Counted from the first letter of the stretch, positions 1 to 8,014 are shown. The stretch is 27,456 bases of DNA from UBA3537 sp965658025 (GCA_965658025.1 CBFHQL010000020.1:1-27456); one strand, 5' to 3'. Numbers and translations: made by a program. Notes: generated from the letters alone by a model not told the origin.

Positions 1-805
1 ATTCACTCATCAGGTAAACCGCTTTGTTGTAGTCATAATTGTTTGCATATTTTGCACTATTCATAATAGGATGCCAATCATACACAGCATTAAAAAAGGC
101 GTCAAAATCGTAATCTTTAGGCACAAAAATTTTGGATACACTTCGACAACCTAAGCCGTAGTATCTAAAAATGTCTTCGGCCAAACCCTTTAAATTCTTC
201 GGCGATTCCTTTCCTGTAAGTACGGCTACAGAATTTCGGTTTTTACGGATGATAGAGGGGTGGTCTTTAAAATAGCTTTCAAAATAACGTGCGGTGTTGT
301 CGCTACCAGTGGCAATGACCGCATCAAAATCTTTTAATTGTTCTGTGGTAAATTTTATTTTTCCTTTGAGTTCTGGGGAAAGATGTCCTATGTACATTGC
401 TAAAAAGGGTAACAAATGGCTATCGTTGGACGATTGCTTGATGAGCAAGTGATGACCAGTAACCAAAGCCGAAATAAAATCGTGAAAGCCCACCAACGGA
501 ATATTTCCTGCCATAATGAGGGCAACGGTTTTGGGCGTTTCGTTGGGTAGGGTATAGGGAGAAAGCCACGCTTCCAACGGTTCTTTTTGAAGGACTTGAT
601 TCCACTGTTTTAACGCAAAACAGAGGTTTTCTTTAGTAAACCAGCCATTGTGTTCATTGGCCAATTTGAGTTGGTGTTTAAACCCATCAAAAAACAAATC
701 ATTATGCAAAACATGCTCAGATTTTTTGGGCTCAATGGTTGAAAATTGCCCCAAAAAATCCCCTAAGTGGGTTAATGTTTTTATTATATTTTTTTTATGA
801 TTCAT
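1..805 (-). CDS. LuxC-family acyl-CoA reductase, 3' end cut by window
   Basis: The minus strand is open from the ATG at 805 to the window edge, giving 268 residues with no stop, so the C-terminus is missing. The N-terminus reads MNHKKNIIKTLTHLG. Recognisable family blocks are VALIMAGNIPLVGFHDFISA (about residues 98-117), the nucleotide-fold stretch DAVIATGSDNTARYF, and the catalytic-type region DIFRYYGLGCRSVSKIF with its conserved Cys. This matches the acyl-CoA reductase family (LuxC type, NADPH-dependent reduction of acyl-CoA to aldehyde). No lux partners are visible. In this lineage the protein is usually encoded beside a ferredoxin, as here, and its physiological substrate is not established. 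A -7 box lies at 843-850. The family call is fairly sure; the substrate is unknown. Confidence 0.85.
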   Translation of the reverse strand, partial: MNHKKNIIKTLTHLGDFLGQFSTIEPKKSEHVLHNDLFFDGFKHQLKLANEHNGWFTKENLCFALKQWNQVLQKEPLEAWLSPYTLPNETPKTVALIMAGNIPLVGFHDFISALVTGHHLLIKQSSNDSHLLPFLAMYIGHLSPELKGKIKFTTEQLKDFDAVIATGSDNTARYFESYFKDHPSIIRKNRNSVAVLTGKESPKNLKGLAEDIFRYYGLGCRSVSKIFVPKDYDFDAFFNAVYDWHPIMNSAKYANNYDYNKAVYLMSE

Positions 806-808
806 AAT

Positions 809-839
809 TTGCTTAACCGTGATTTTGGCGTTAATTTTG
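809..839 (+). promoter_or_regulatory. Promoter of ferredoxin gene
   Basis: TTG at 809-811, a 20-base spacer, then TAATTTTG at 832-839 fits the Bacteroidota housekeeping promoter (TTG, 17-23 bases, TAnnTTTG). Transcription should begin about 5 bases further on, leaving a leader of roughly 30 bases before the ATG at 876. The -33 box touches the start region of the opposing acyl-CoA reductase gene. Confidence 0.65.
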
Positions 840-842
840 TGG

Positions 843-850
843 CAAATTTA
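843..850 (-). promoter_or_regulatory. -7 box for acyl-CoA reductase gene
   Basis: On the minus strand this reads TAAATTTG, an exact fit to the Bacteroidota -7 consensus TAnnTTTG, about 37 bases before the start codon at 805. I see no clear -33 TTG at the right distance. It lies within a few bases of the opposing ferredoxin promoter, so the two would compete or be co-regulated. Confidence 0.5.
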
Positions 851-875
851 GTTAATAAATTAACGAAAAACGACT

Positions 876-1229
876 ATGGCGATTATAATCACAGACGAAT
901 GCATCAATTGTGGCGCTTGCGAGCCCGAATGTCCCAACACCGCCATTTATGAAGGTGCAGACGATTGGCGCTATAACGATGGTACAAGCTTAGAAGGACA
1001 AGTTATTTTGCCCAACGGCAAACAAGTCGATGCCGATGAGCCACAAATTCCCATTAGTGACGAATATTATTTTATTGTCCCCGATAAATGCACCGAATGT
1101 AAGGGCTTTCATGAAGAGCCCCAATGTGCGGCGGTATGCCCTGTGGATTGTTGTGTTCCTGACGACAATCATGTTGAAAACGAAGACGTATTGCTCGGAA
1201 AACAACGGTTTATGCATCCTGAGGGGTAG
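876..1229 (+). CDS. 2[4Fe-4S] dicluster ferredoxin
   Basis: A 117-residue soluble electron carrier. The first cluster motif is CINCGACEPECP (Cys9, 12, 15, 19). The second is at Cys72, 75, 84 and 88, a CxxC-x8-CxxxCP arrangement with an extra Cys pair at 92-93. The two halves are separated by about 50 residues that include a W/Y-rich acidic insertion, longer than in clostridial ferredoxins and like the Allochromatium/Azotobacter-type proteins. It probably passes low-potential electrons. It sits head to head with the acyl-CoA reductase, sharing a promoter region, which suggests linked expression, although the reductase family itself uses NADPH. The start is fixed by the promoter at 809-839 and by the Cys motif directly at the N-terminus. 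Confidence 0.92.
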   Translation: MAIIITDECINCGACEPECPNTAIYEGADDWRYNDGTSLEGQVILPNGKQVDADEPQIPISDEYYFIVPDKCTECKGFHEEPQCAAVCPVDCCVPDDNHVENEDVLLGKQRFMHPEG

Positions 1230-1252
1230 ATCATTTAAAACCAAAACATTAT

Positions 1253-1286
1253 TTGGTGCATTTAAGTTTTCATTTATGTACTTTTG
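1253..1286 (+). promoter_or_regulatory. Promoter of ychF
   Basis: TTG at 1253-1255, a 23-base spacer and TACTTTTG at 1279-1286 match the Bacteroidota promoter. Because the -7 box covers the in-frame TTG at 1284, that upstream codon cannot be the start, which supports the ATG at 1305. The predicted leader is about 14 bases. Confidence 0.6.
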
Positions 1287-1304
1287 CCCTCAAAATATAA
1301 TTCT

Positions 1305-2399
1305 ATGAAAGCAGGGATCGTCGGATTGCCTAATGTGGGCAAATCAACACTTTTTAATTGTTTGTCCAATGCCAAAGCGCAAAGCGCTAATTTTCCATTT
1401 TGCACCATTGAACCCAATATTGGTGTGGTTAATGTTCCAGACCCACGACTTTCAAAATTAGAAGCTTTAGTCAGCCCCGAAAAAGTGATTCCAGCGACTG
1501 TAGAAATCGTAGATATTGCAGGATTGGTCAAAGGCGCCAGTAAAGGCGAGGGCTTAGGGAATCAGTTTTTAGGAAATATTCGTGAAACCGATGCTATTTT
1601 GCATGTGTTGCGTTGTTTTGACAACAACAATATTGTTCATGTCGATGGAAGTGTAGACCCGCTTAGGGACAAGGATACGATTGATATGGAGTTGCAGTTA
1701 AAGGACCTAGAAACTGTTGAAAAGAAACTTGAAAAAGTCAAACGAACTGCCAAAACAGGCAACAAAGAAGCCCAAAAAGAAGCAGCTGTTTTAGAACACT
1801 TAAAAGCACATTTGGAATCTGGTGCCTCCATACGAAGTGTAGATGTTTCCGAAGATGATTTTTTGGCCTATGTCAAGCCGTTGCAATTCATTACTGCCAA
1901 ACCTGTGCTTTATGTTTGTAACGTAGATGAAAACTCAGCCGTTGGTGGCAATAGCTATGTCGAGCAAGTAAAAACTGCTGTAGCCAACGAAAATGCCGAA
2001 GTATTGGTGTTGGCTGTAGGAACCGAGGCGGACATCAACGAGTTGGACGATTTTGAGGAACGCCAACTCTTTTTGGACGATATTGGCTTAGACGAACCAG
2101 GGTCAGCAAAATTGATTCGTGCGGCGTACAAACTTTTAAGTCTTCAGACCTATTTTACGGCAGGAAAGAAAGAAGTAAGAGCTTGGACGATTCCAATTGG
2201 GGCCTCAGCACCTCAAGCGGCAGGCGTTATTCATACCGATTTTGAAAAAGGTTTTATTCGCGCCGAAGTGATAAGTTATGAGGATTATGTCGGTTTTGGA
2301 AGTGAAGCCAAAGTCAAAGAAGCAGGAAAAATGCGTGTCGAAGGTAAAAACTATATCGTCAAAGATGGCGATGTGGTTCACTTCCTTTTTAATGTTTAA
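1305..2399 (+). CDS. ychF: Redox-regulated ATPase YchF (OLA1 family)
   Basis: A P-loop NTPase of the Obg/HAS-GTPase group that prefers ATP and associates with ribosomes. From the ATG at 1305 it has 364 residues, the usual family length. Visible motifs are the P-loop GLPNVGKST (residues 7-15), the switch region VDIAGLVKGASKGEGLGNQF, and the base-recognition loop CNVDE in place of the GTPase NKxD, which fits ATP specificity. The C-terminal TGS domain shows the conserved blocks LLSLQTYFTAGKKEVRAWTI and GFIRAEVISYEDYV, ending KDGDVVHFLFNV. It is expressed from its own promoter and followed by a hairpin at 2425-2441. Confidence 0.97.
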   Translation: MKAGIVGLPNVGKSTLFNCLSNAKAQSANFPFCTIEPNIGVVNVPDPRLSKLEALVSPEKVIPATVEIVDIAGLVKGASKGEGLGNQFLGNIRETDAILHVLRCFDNNNIVHVDGSVDPLRDKDTIDMELQLKDLETVEKKLEKVKRTAKTGNKEAQKEAAVLEHLKAHLESGASIRSVDVSEDDFLAYVKPLQFITAKPVLYVCNVDENSAVGGNSYVEQVKTAVANENAEVLVLAVGTEADINELDDFEERQLFLDDIGLDEPGSAKLIRAAYKLLSLQTYFTAGKKEVRAWTIPIGASAPQAAGVIHTDFEKGFIRAEVISYEDYVGFGSEAKVKEAGKMRVEGKNYIVKDGDVVHFLFNV

Positions 2400-2424
2400 T
2401 AATTTTTCTAAAAATTGAAGTGTA

Positions 2425-2455
2425 AAATGTTCTCAACATTTCTTCTTATTTTTTG
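2425..2455 (+). terminator. Possible terminator after ychF
   Basis: A perfect 7-base stem with a 3-base loop (AAATGTT, CTC, AACATTT at 2425-2441) is followed by a T-rich tract. A second, all-A/T inverted repeat (7-2-7) lies just before it at 2401-2416. The stem is weak in G+C, so termination is possible but not certain. Confidence 0.35.
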
Positions 2456-2530
2456 TTAATTATTTTGTGTTTTAAAGGTTTTATTTTTTAAAACGTTACA
2501 CTATATTAGCGCTTCATCTGACCAATTTTT

Positions 2531-4483
2531 ATGGCCCAAAACACAAGCTACACAGAAGACAACATTAGATCCCTCGATTGGAAGGAGCATATCCGTATGC
2601 GCCCGGGGATGTATATCGGTAAACTGGGTGATGGGTCTTCTGCCGACGATGGGATTTATATTCTCCTCAAAGAAGTTTTGGACAACTCTATTGACGAATA
2701 CGTCATGGGTGCTGGAAAATCCATCGAGATTTCTATTCAAGGCAACAAAGTGATTGTGCGCGATTATGGACGTGGTATTCCACTTGGCAAAGTTGTGGAT
2801 GTAGTTTCCAAAATGAATACAGGAGGAAAATACGACTCTAGAGCATTTAAAAAATCGGTAGGTCTAAATGGGGTAGGAACAAAAGCGGTTAATGCACTTT
2901 CGACTTATTTTCGTGTAGAATCCAACAGAGAAGGGAAGTCCGCTTCCGCAGAGTTTGAACTCGGTGTACTAACGAATCAAGAAATTTTAGACGATACGAC
3001 GCGAAGAAAAGGAACCAAAGTATCCTTTATTCCGGATCCCACTATCTTTAAGAATTACAAATTTAGAAATGAGTACGTCGCGCGTATGCTCAAAAATTAC
3101 GTCTATCTGAATCCGGGGTTAACCATTGTTTTTAATGGTGAGAAATTTTTTAGTGAAAATGGATTAAAAGACCTTTTGGAAGACAATTCTAAAGCAGAAG
3201 ATCGACTGTACCCAACGATCCATCTTCGTGCCGATGATATAGAAGTTGCACTCACACACAGTAAGACCCAGTACAGCGAAGAATACCACTCATTTGTTAA
3301 TGGTCAGAATACCACACAAGGAGGAACGCATTTAGCAGCTTTTAGAGAGGCCTTTGTCAAAACCATTCGTGATTTTTTTGGTAAAAGTTATGACGCTTCC
3401 GATATTCGAAAGTCCATCATTTCTGCCATTGCGGTAAAAGTCATGGAACCCGTTTTTGAAAGCCAAACCAAAACAAAATTGGGCTCAACGGATATGGGTG
3501 GGGGATTGCCCACAGTACGTACTTTTATTAATGATTTTGTCAAAACACAGCTCGACAATTATTTACATAAAAATCCTGATACCGCAGAAGCCATTCAGCG
3601 TAAAATACTACAAGCCGAACGCGAACGTAAAGAACTTTCTGGCATTCGTAAAATTGCCAAAGAACGTGCCAAAAAAGCAAACTTACACAATAAAAAATTG
3701 CGTGATTGCCGTGTACATTTTGGTGATGCTAAAAACAACCGTAACCTTGAAACCACACTATTTATTACAGAAGGGGATTCGGCCTCCGGAAGCATCACAA
3801 AATCTAGAGATGTCAACACCCAAGCGGTCTTTAGTCTCAAGGGAAAACCGCTTAACTGTTATGGATTAACCAAAAAGATTGTATACGAAAATGAGGAATT
3901 TAATCTGCTGCAAGCAGCCCTCAATATCGAAGAATCTATAGAAGATTTACGCTACAACAACATTGTGATCGCTACTGATGCCGATGTCGATGGGATGCAT
4001 ATTCGTTTGTTGTTGATTACCTTCTTTTTGCAGTTTTTTCCTGAACTTATTAAGGAAGGGCATTTGTATATTTTGCAAACCCCACTTTTTCGTGTGCGCA
4101 ACAAAAAAGAAACCATTTACTGCTATACCGAGCAAGAACGCATAGATGCTATTGAAAAACTAAAACCTAAACCAGAANNNNNNNNNNNNNNNNNNNNNNN
4201 NNNNNNNNNNNNNNNNNNNNNNNNNNNNNNNNNNNNNNNNNNNNNNNNNNNNNNNNNNNNNNNNNNNNNNNNNNNTAAAGGGTTAGGGGAAATTTCCCCC
4301 AATGAATTTAAACACTTTATTGGTGATGATATTCGACTCGATCCTGTAATGTTGGATACAGAAAAAAGTATTAGCGAATTGTTGTCTTTTTATATGGGTA
4401 AAAACACCCCAGAGCGTCAAAAATTTATTATAGATAACCTCAAGGTAGAACTTGACTTAATCGACCCTGTAAAGTCCTCGTAG
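2531..4483 (+). CDS. parE: DNA topoisomerase IV subunit B (contains a run of N)
   Basis: The ATPase subunit of the type IIA topoisomerase that decatenates daughter chromosomes. The GHKL ATPase domain shows EVLDNSIDEYVMG (Glu48, Asn52), VRDYGRGIPL and GLNGVGTKAVNAL. The TOPRIM domain shows ITEGDSASG (Glu414) and the DxDxD metal site ATDADVDGMH (Asp483, 485, 487). KGLGEISPNEFKHFIG follows the gap and belongs to the end of TOPRIM. Bases 4178-4275 are N; the reading frame is kept across them. Family order (PEITRFKGLGE in relatives, from memory) suggests only about four residues are truly missing, so the real protein is probably nearer 621 than 650 residues. The stop is immediately followed by the parC ATG. 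A weak -7-like TATATTAG lies at 2502-2509. ParE rather than GyrB is chosen from the short form without the GyrB insertion and the parC partner. Confidence 0.95.
   Translation: MAQNTSYTEDNIRSLDWKEHIRMRPGMYIGKLGDGSSADDGIYILLKEVLDNSIDEYVMGAGKSIEISIQGNKVIVRDYGRGIPLGKVVDVVSKMNTGGKYDSRAFKKSVGLNGVGTKAVNALSTYFRVESNREGKSASAEFELGVLTNQEILDDTTRRKGTKVSFIPDPTIFKNYKFRNEYVARMLKNYVYLNPGLTIVFNGEKFFSENGLKDLLEDNSKAEDRLYPTIHLRADDIEVALTHSKTQYSEEYHSFVNGQNTTQGGTHLAAFREAFVKTIRDFFGKSYDASDIRKSIISAIAVKVMEPVFESQTKTKLGSTDMGGGLPTVRTFINDFVKTQLDNYLHKNPDTAEAIQRKILQAERERKELSGIRKIAKERAKKANLHNKKLRDCRVHFGDAKNNRNLETTLFITEGDSASGSITKSRDVNTQAVFSLKGKPLNCYGLTKKIVYENEEFNLLQAALNIEESIEDLRYNNIVIATDADVDGMHIRLLLITFFLQFFPELIKEGHLYILQTPLFRVRNKKETIYCYTEQERIDAIEKLKPKPEXXXXXXXXXXXXXXXXXXXXXXXXXXXXXXXXXKGLGEISPNEFKHFIGDDIRLDPVMLDTEKSISELLSFYMGKNTPERQKFIIDNLKVELDLIDPVKSS
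4178..4275. other. Assembly gap (98 N)
   Basis: An undetermined stretch inside parE between codons ending KPKPE and the conserved KGLGE block. The frame is unchanged on both sides (98 mod 3 = 2, as is 11). The gap is an assembly artefact rather than biology, and its length is likely a placeholder or estimate. Confidence 0.99.
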
Positions 4484-7186
4484 ATGATTGAAGAACAAGA
4501 CCATATTCCTGAAGAAAACACACAAAGTCATGAAACCATTACCAGAGTTACTGGGATGTACAAGGATTGGTTTTTGGACTATGCGTCCTATGTGATTTTG
4601 GAACGTGCTGTGCCTGCAATCGAAGATGGATTTAAGCCAGTTCAGCGTCGTATTTTGCATTCCATGAAAGATTTGGACGATGGGCGCTATAATAAGGTAG
4701 CCAATATTGTAGGTCATACCATGCAATATCATCCCCATGGAGATGCCAGTATTGCCGATGCTATGGTGCAAATTGGACAAAAAGATTTGTTGATTGATAC
4801 ACAAGGGAACTGGGGAAATATTCTTACTGGTGATCGTGCTGCTGCTTCTCGATATATTGAAGCACGGCTTTCGAAATTTGCCCTTGATGTTGTCTTTAAT
4901 CCAAAAACAACAGAATGGCAGGCTTCTTACGATGGACGCCGAAAAGAGCCCATCAATTTGCCTGTAAAATTTCCGCTGCTTTTAGCACAAGGCGCAGAAG
5001 GGATTGCAGTTGGACTTTCAACCAAAGTATTGCCGCACAATTTTATTGAACTCGTTGATGCTTCAATTAAACACCTTCAAGGGAAGCGTTTTAGCATCGT
5101 TCCAGATTTTGCTACGGGAGGAATTGCCGATTTTACAAACTATAACGACGGTTTACGAGGAGGGAAAGTACGCTGTAGAGCGCGGATTAGTCAATTAAAC
5201 AAAAACACCCTTGTAATTACGGAGGTACCTTATGGAACAACCACTTCATCATTGATTGATTCCATTCTTAAAGCCAATGATAAGGGTAAAATAAAAATCA
5301 AAAAAATTGAAGACAATACCGCAGCTGAGGTTGAAATTTTGATTCATTTGCCCTCTGGTATTTCTCCTGATAAAACTATTGATGCTTTGTTTGCATTCAC
5401 CAACTGTGAAACATCTATTTCGCCTCTAGGTTGTGTGATTGAAGACAATAAGCCTCTTTTTGTTGGGGTATCCGACATGTTGCGTCATTCGACAAACCAC
5501 ACCGTTGAACTTCTAAAGCTTGAGCTTGAAATAAAACTCAAGGAACTTGAAGAACAGTGGCACTTTGCATCCCTCGAGCGTATTTTTATCGAAAACAGAA
5601 TTTATCGCGATATTGAAGAAGAGGAAACTTGGGAAGGCGTAATAGCCGCCATTGACCGCGGATTGAAACCACACATTCAACACCTCAAACGTGCCATTAC
5701 AACAGAGGATATCACGCGACTGACTGAAATTAGAATTAAAAGAATTTCAAAATTTGATATTGATAAAGCCCAACAAAAAATAGAAGCTTTAGAAGGTCAA
5801 ATAGAAGAAACTAAAGGGTATTTGGCCACCATCATTGACTATGCTATTGATTACTTTAAGCGCTTGAAATCAGATTATGGCAAAGGCAAAGAACGCAAAA
5901 CGGAAATAAAAGTATTTGATGACGTCGATGCGACTAAAGTGGTGATTAGAAATACAAAACTGTATGTCAATAGAGAAGAAGGTTTTGTAGGTACCGGCAT
6001 GCGTCGTGATGAATATGTGTGTGATTGTAGCGATATTGATGATATCATTGTATTTACCAAAAGCGGTAAAATGATGGTCACTAAAGTAGATACTAAAACA
6101 TTTGTGGGTAAAAATATCATACATGTTGCTGTGTTCAAGAAAAAAGATGCACGAACGATCTACAACATGATCTACAAAGATGGAAAAGGAGGAGCGTCTT
6201 ACATCAAACGCTTTGCGGTGACGTCCATCACTCGTGATCGTGAATATGATCTAACCACTGGAAAACCACAAACCAGTGTGTTGTATTTTTCTGCAAATCC
6301 CAATGGAGAAGCTGAGGTTGTAACGGTGTTGTTACGTCAGGTAGGAAGCATTAAAAAATTGAAATGGGATGTTGATTTTTCTACACTTGCCATAAAGGGT
6401 AGAGGTACAAAAGGAAATATTGTTACAAAACACGCCGTAAAACGCATCGAGCTTAAAGAAAAAGGGGTGAGTACACTCAAACCCCGCAAAATATGGTTCG
6501 ACAACACCATTCAGCGTCTAAACGTCGATGGGCGAGGAGATTTGATTGGTGAATTTAGAGGGGAAGACCGCTTGTTGGTCATTACACAATCTGGAATTGT
6601 AAAAACAATTATTCCTGAAATTACAGTTCATTTTAGTGATGATATGATTGTATTGGAAAAATGGATTCCCAAAAAACCTATTTCAGCCATCTATTTTGAT
6701 GGTGCCAAACAAAAGTATTTTGTCAAGCGTTTTCTAATTGAAAATGAGAATAAAGAAGATGTTTTTATTTCTTCCCATGCGTCAAGTACGCTGGAAATTG
6801 TGAGTACAGACTGGCGTCCTGTTGTCGATATAACTTTTGCTAAAGACAGGGGTAAGGATAGAAAACCCAATCAAACCATTGATATTGAGCAATTTATAGA
6901 TGTTAAAGGAATATCTGCTCAAGGGAATCAATTGTCGCGCCAAAAAGTAAATCAAATAGATTTATTGGAACCTTTGCCCTATGAAGCGCCAGAAACGGTA
7001 CATGCCGATGAGTTGGAGGTTGTAGACGAAGTAGAGGTTTCTGGACAAACATCTGAGGAAACACCACCGACACCAGACAAAACTTCAGAAGATTTGGTAA
7101 GCCCTACGGATGATTCAACAACACCAAATAATTTGTCGAATGATACAGATTCCTCTGCGGAAGAAGGACAAATTACTTTATTTTAA
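4484..7186 (+). CDS. parC: DNA topoisomerase IV subunit A
   Basis: The DNA-cleaving subunit paired with ParE; its ATG abuts the parE stop (TAGATG), so the two are co-translated. It has 900 residues. The N-terminal breakage-reunion domain has YASYVILERAVPAIEDGFKP, the QRDR segment HPHGDASIADAMV (83-95) and the active-site Tyr124 in AASRYIEARLS. A helical coiled segment spans about 400-460. The C-terminal DNA-wrapping domain (about 490-800) has degenerate beta-blade repeats. Residues from about 815 form an acidic, Ser/Thr/Pro-rich, probably disordered tail ending in QITLF, which resembles a sliding-clamp-binding peptide. Ala88 stands where E. coli GyrA has Ser83. The ParC name follows from pairing with ParE and from the degenerate C-terminal domain. 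Confidence 0.95.
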   Translation: MIEEQDHIPEENTQSHETITRVTGMYKDWFLDYASYVILERAVPAIEDGFKPVQRRILHSMKDLDDGRYNKVANIVGHTMQYHPHGDASIADAMVQIGQKDLLIDTQGNWGNILTGDRAAASRYIEARLSKFALDVVFNPKTTEWQASYDGRRKEPINLPVKFPLLLAQGAEGIAVGLSTKVLPHNFIELVDASIKHLQGKRFSIVPDFATGGIADFTNYNDGLRGGKVRCRARISQLNKNTLVITEVPYGTTTSSLIDSILKANDKGKIKIKKIEDNTAAEVEILIHLPSGISPDKTIDALFAFTNCETSISPLGCVIEDNKPLFVGVSDMLRHSTNHTVELLKLELEIKLKELEEQWHFASLERIFIENRIYRDIEEEETWEGVIAAIDRGLKPHIQHLKRAITTEDITRLTEIRIKRISKFDIDKAQQKIEALEGQIEETKGYLATIIDYAIDYFKRLKSDYGKGKERKTEIKVFDDVDATKVVIRNTKLYVNREEGFVGTGMRRDEYVCDCSDIDDIIVFTKSGKMMVTKVDTKTFVGKNIIHVAVFKKKDARTIYNMIYKDGKGGASYIKRFAVTSITRDREYDLTTGKPQTSVLYFSANPNGEAEVVTVLLRQVGSIKKLKWDVDFSTLAIKGRGTKGNIVTKHAVKRIELKEKGVSTLKPRKIWFDNTIQRLNVDGRGDLIGEFRGEDRLLVITQSGIVKTIIPEITVHFSDDMIVLEKWIPKKPISAIYFDGAKQKYFVKRFLIENENKEDVFISSHASSTLEIVSTDWRPVVDITFAKDRGKDRKPNQTIDIEQFIDVKGISAQGNQLSRQKVNQIDLLEPLPYEAPETVHADELEVVDEVEVSGQTSEETPPTPDKTSEDLVSPTDDSTTPNNLSNDTDSSAEEGQITLF

Positions 7187-7551
7187 TCCACCCGCTTGGC
7201 ATTCCCTTGTTGCTTGATTGGGCTGCCCACATACCCGTATTCAAACGTATAACCATCTTTTGTGGTGGTTAATATCTTCAGGTGTACATCTTTTTGTTCA
7301 GCTCTGTTTTTTGGGTTTATAGTTTTGAATACCATCTCACAATCATTAATCCATCGTACAGAAGCGCTATCTGTTTTTGCGTTAAAACGTTCAACTTGTA
7401 AATTCTCAGATCGTGTAAATTCTGAAACATAGGCTGTGCCTTCTATGGTAACTGTACTCTGGAACGTACCTGTTTTAAAGTCCTGACAGTTGCGCTCAAC
7501 CTGAAAACAAGAGCAACAAAAAATAAAAGCGAGTAAATAAATAGATTTCAT
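7183..7551 (-). CDS. Small predicted lipoprotein downstream of parC
   Basis: A 122-residue protein from the ATG at 7551 (an earlier in-frame ATG at 7566 would put five residues before the signal sequence). The N-terminus MKSIYLLAFIFCCSC is a short lipoprotein signal with Cys15 as the likely acylated residue. The mature part contains VERNCQDFKTGTF, RWINDCEMVFKTINPKNRAEQKD, and KILTTTKDGYTFEYGYVG, giving two conserved-looking Cys and a beta-rich character. Its 3' end overlaps the end of parC by four bases on the opposite strand. From memory, relatives in Flavobacteriaceae are often mislabelled 'DNA topoisomerase IV' because of this position; nothing in the sequence supports a topoisomerase role. 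Function unknown. Confidence 0.8.
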   Translation of the reverse strand: MKSIYLLAFIFCCSCFQVERNCQDFKTGTFQSTVTIEGTAYVSEFTRSENLQVERFNAKTDSASVRWINDCEMVFKTINPKNRAEQKDVHLKILTTTKDGYTFEYGYVGSPIKQQGNAKRVD

Positions 7552-7578
7552 GTTGTAAAAATACAAAACTATTAAACT

Positions 7579-7974
7579 TTACTTTGACGTATTCGGGTCA
7601 TAATTTTCAAAAGTCCCGTCTTTATAGAAGATTACTATGCGGTCAACCTGTTTTGAAATGTGTTCAGCATTGTGATTAGAAGTTTGCATCTTTTCAATAG
7701 GGCCTTGTTTTAAGTTTTTCTCAACGGATGGAGTAGTAGTGGGTGTTGAATTAATCATATCACCAGTATTGTTAAGCAACCAATACAGATTGATATCCGG
7801 AAATGCTGCATTTAGTTTTAGTATAAAATCCAAACTGGGTTTATTTCGTCCACTCAAAACATGTGAAATACTAGACCTTTGTACATGAATCAATTCTGCA
7901 AAAGCAGAAGCCGACAAGCTATAATACGCCATTATATCGTTCAATCGTTCGCTAAAATCTGATGTATTTATCAT
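7579..7974 (-). CDS. XRE-family helix-turn-helix regulator
   Basis: A 131-residue DNA-binding protein. Residues about 6-70 form the HTH_XRE/Cro-CI domain, with the recognition region AFAELIHVQRSSISHVLSGR and the trailing NKPSLDFILKLNAAFPDINL, WLLNNTG. A polar linker rich in Thr, Asn and Gln follows, and the C-terminus ends with the short strand-like block RIVIFYKDGTFENYDPN. No enzymatic or ligand domain is seen. It is transcribed away from the M14 peptidase gene across a control region carrying repeated TACAnnTGTA palindromes, one of which covers its own -7 box, so autorepression is a reasonable inference. The minus-strand lipoprotein gene follows 27 bases downstream. Confidence 0.88.
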   Translation of the reverse strand: MINTSDFSERLNDIMAYYSLSASAFAELIHVQRSSISHVLSGRNKPSLDFILKLNAAFPDINLYWLLNNTGDMINSTPTTTPSVEKNLKQGPIEKMQTSNHNAEHISKQVDRIVIFYKDGTFENYDPNTSK

Positions 7975-7978
7975 AGAT

Positions 7979-8014
7979 TACAAATGTATATAAAATTATT
8001 ATTCACAAGTGTAA
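7979..8014. promoter_or_regulatory. Palindromic operator candidates at XRE promoter
   Basis: TACAAATGTA at 7979-7988 is a TACA-n2-TGTA palindrome that covers the XRE -7 box. A second, imperfect copy centred on ACAAGTGT (8005-8012, within TTCACAAGTGTAA) covers its -33 TTG. Similar sites sit at the M14 side (8169-8237). Likely bound by the XRE protein itself; this is inference. Confidence 0.45.
7981..8008 (-). promoter_or_regulatory. Promoter of XRE regulator gene
   Basis: Minus strand: TTG at 8008-8006, a 17-base spacer, then TACATTTG at 7988-7981. Only six bases separate the -7 box from the ATG at 7974, so the mRNA is expected to be leaderless or nearly so. Confidence 0.6.

Noticed and set aside
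3456..3869. 137-codon open frame inside parE on the same strand
   Set aside because: It overlaps parE completely in another frame, has a basic low-complexity product with no family features, and no start signal; it is a shadow of parE.
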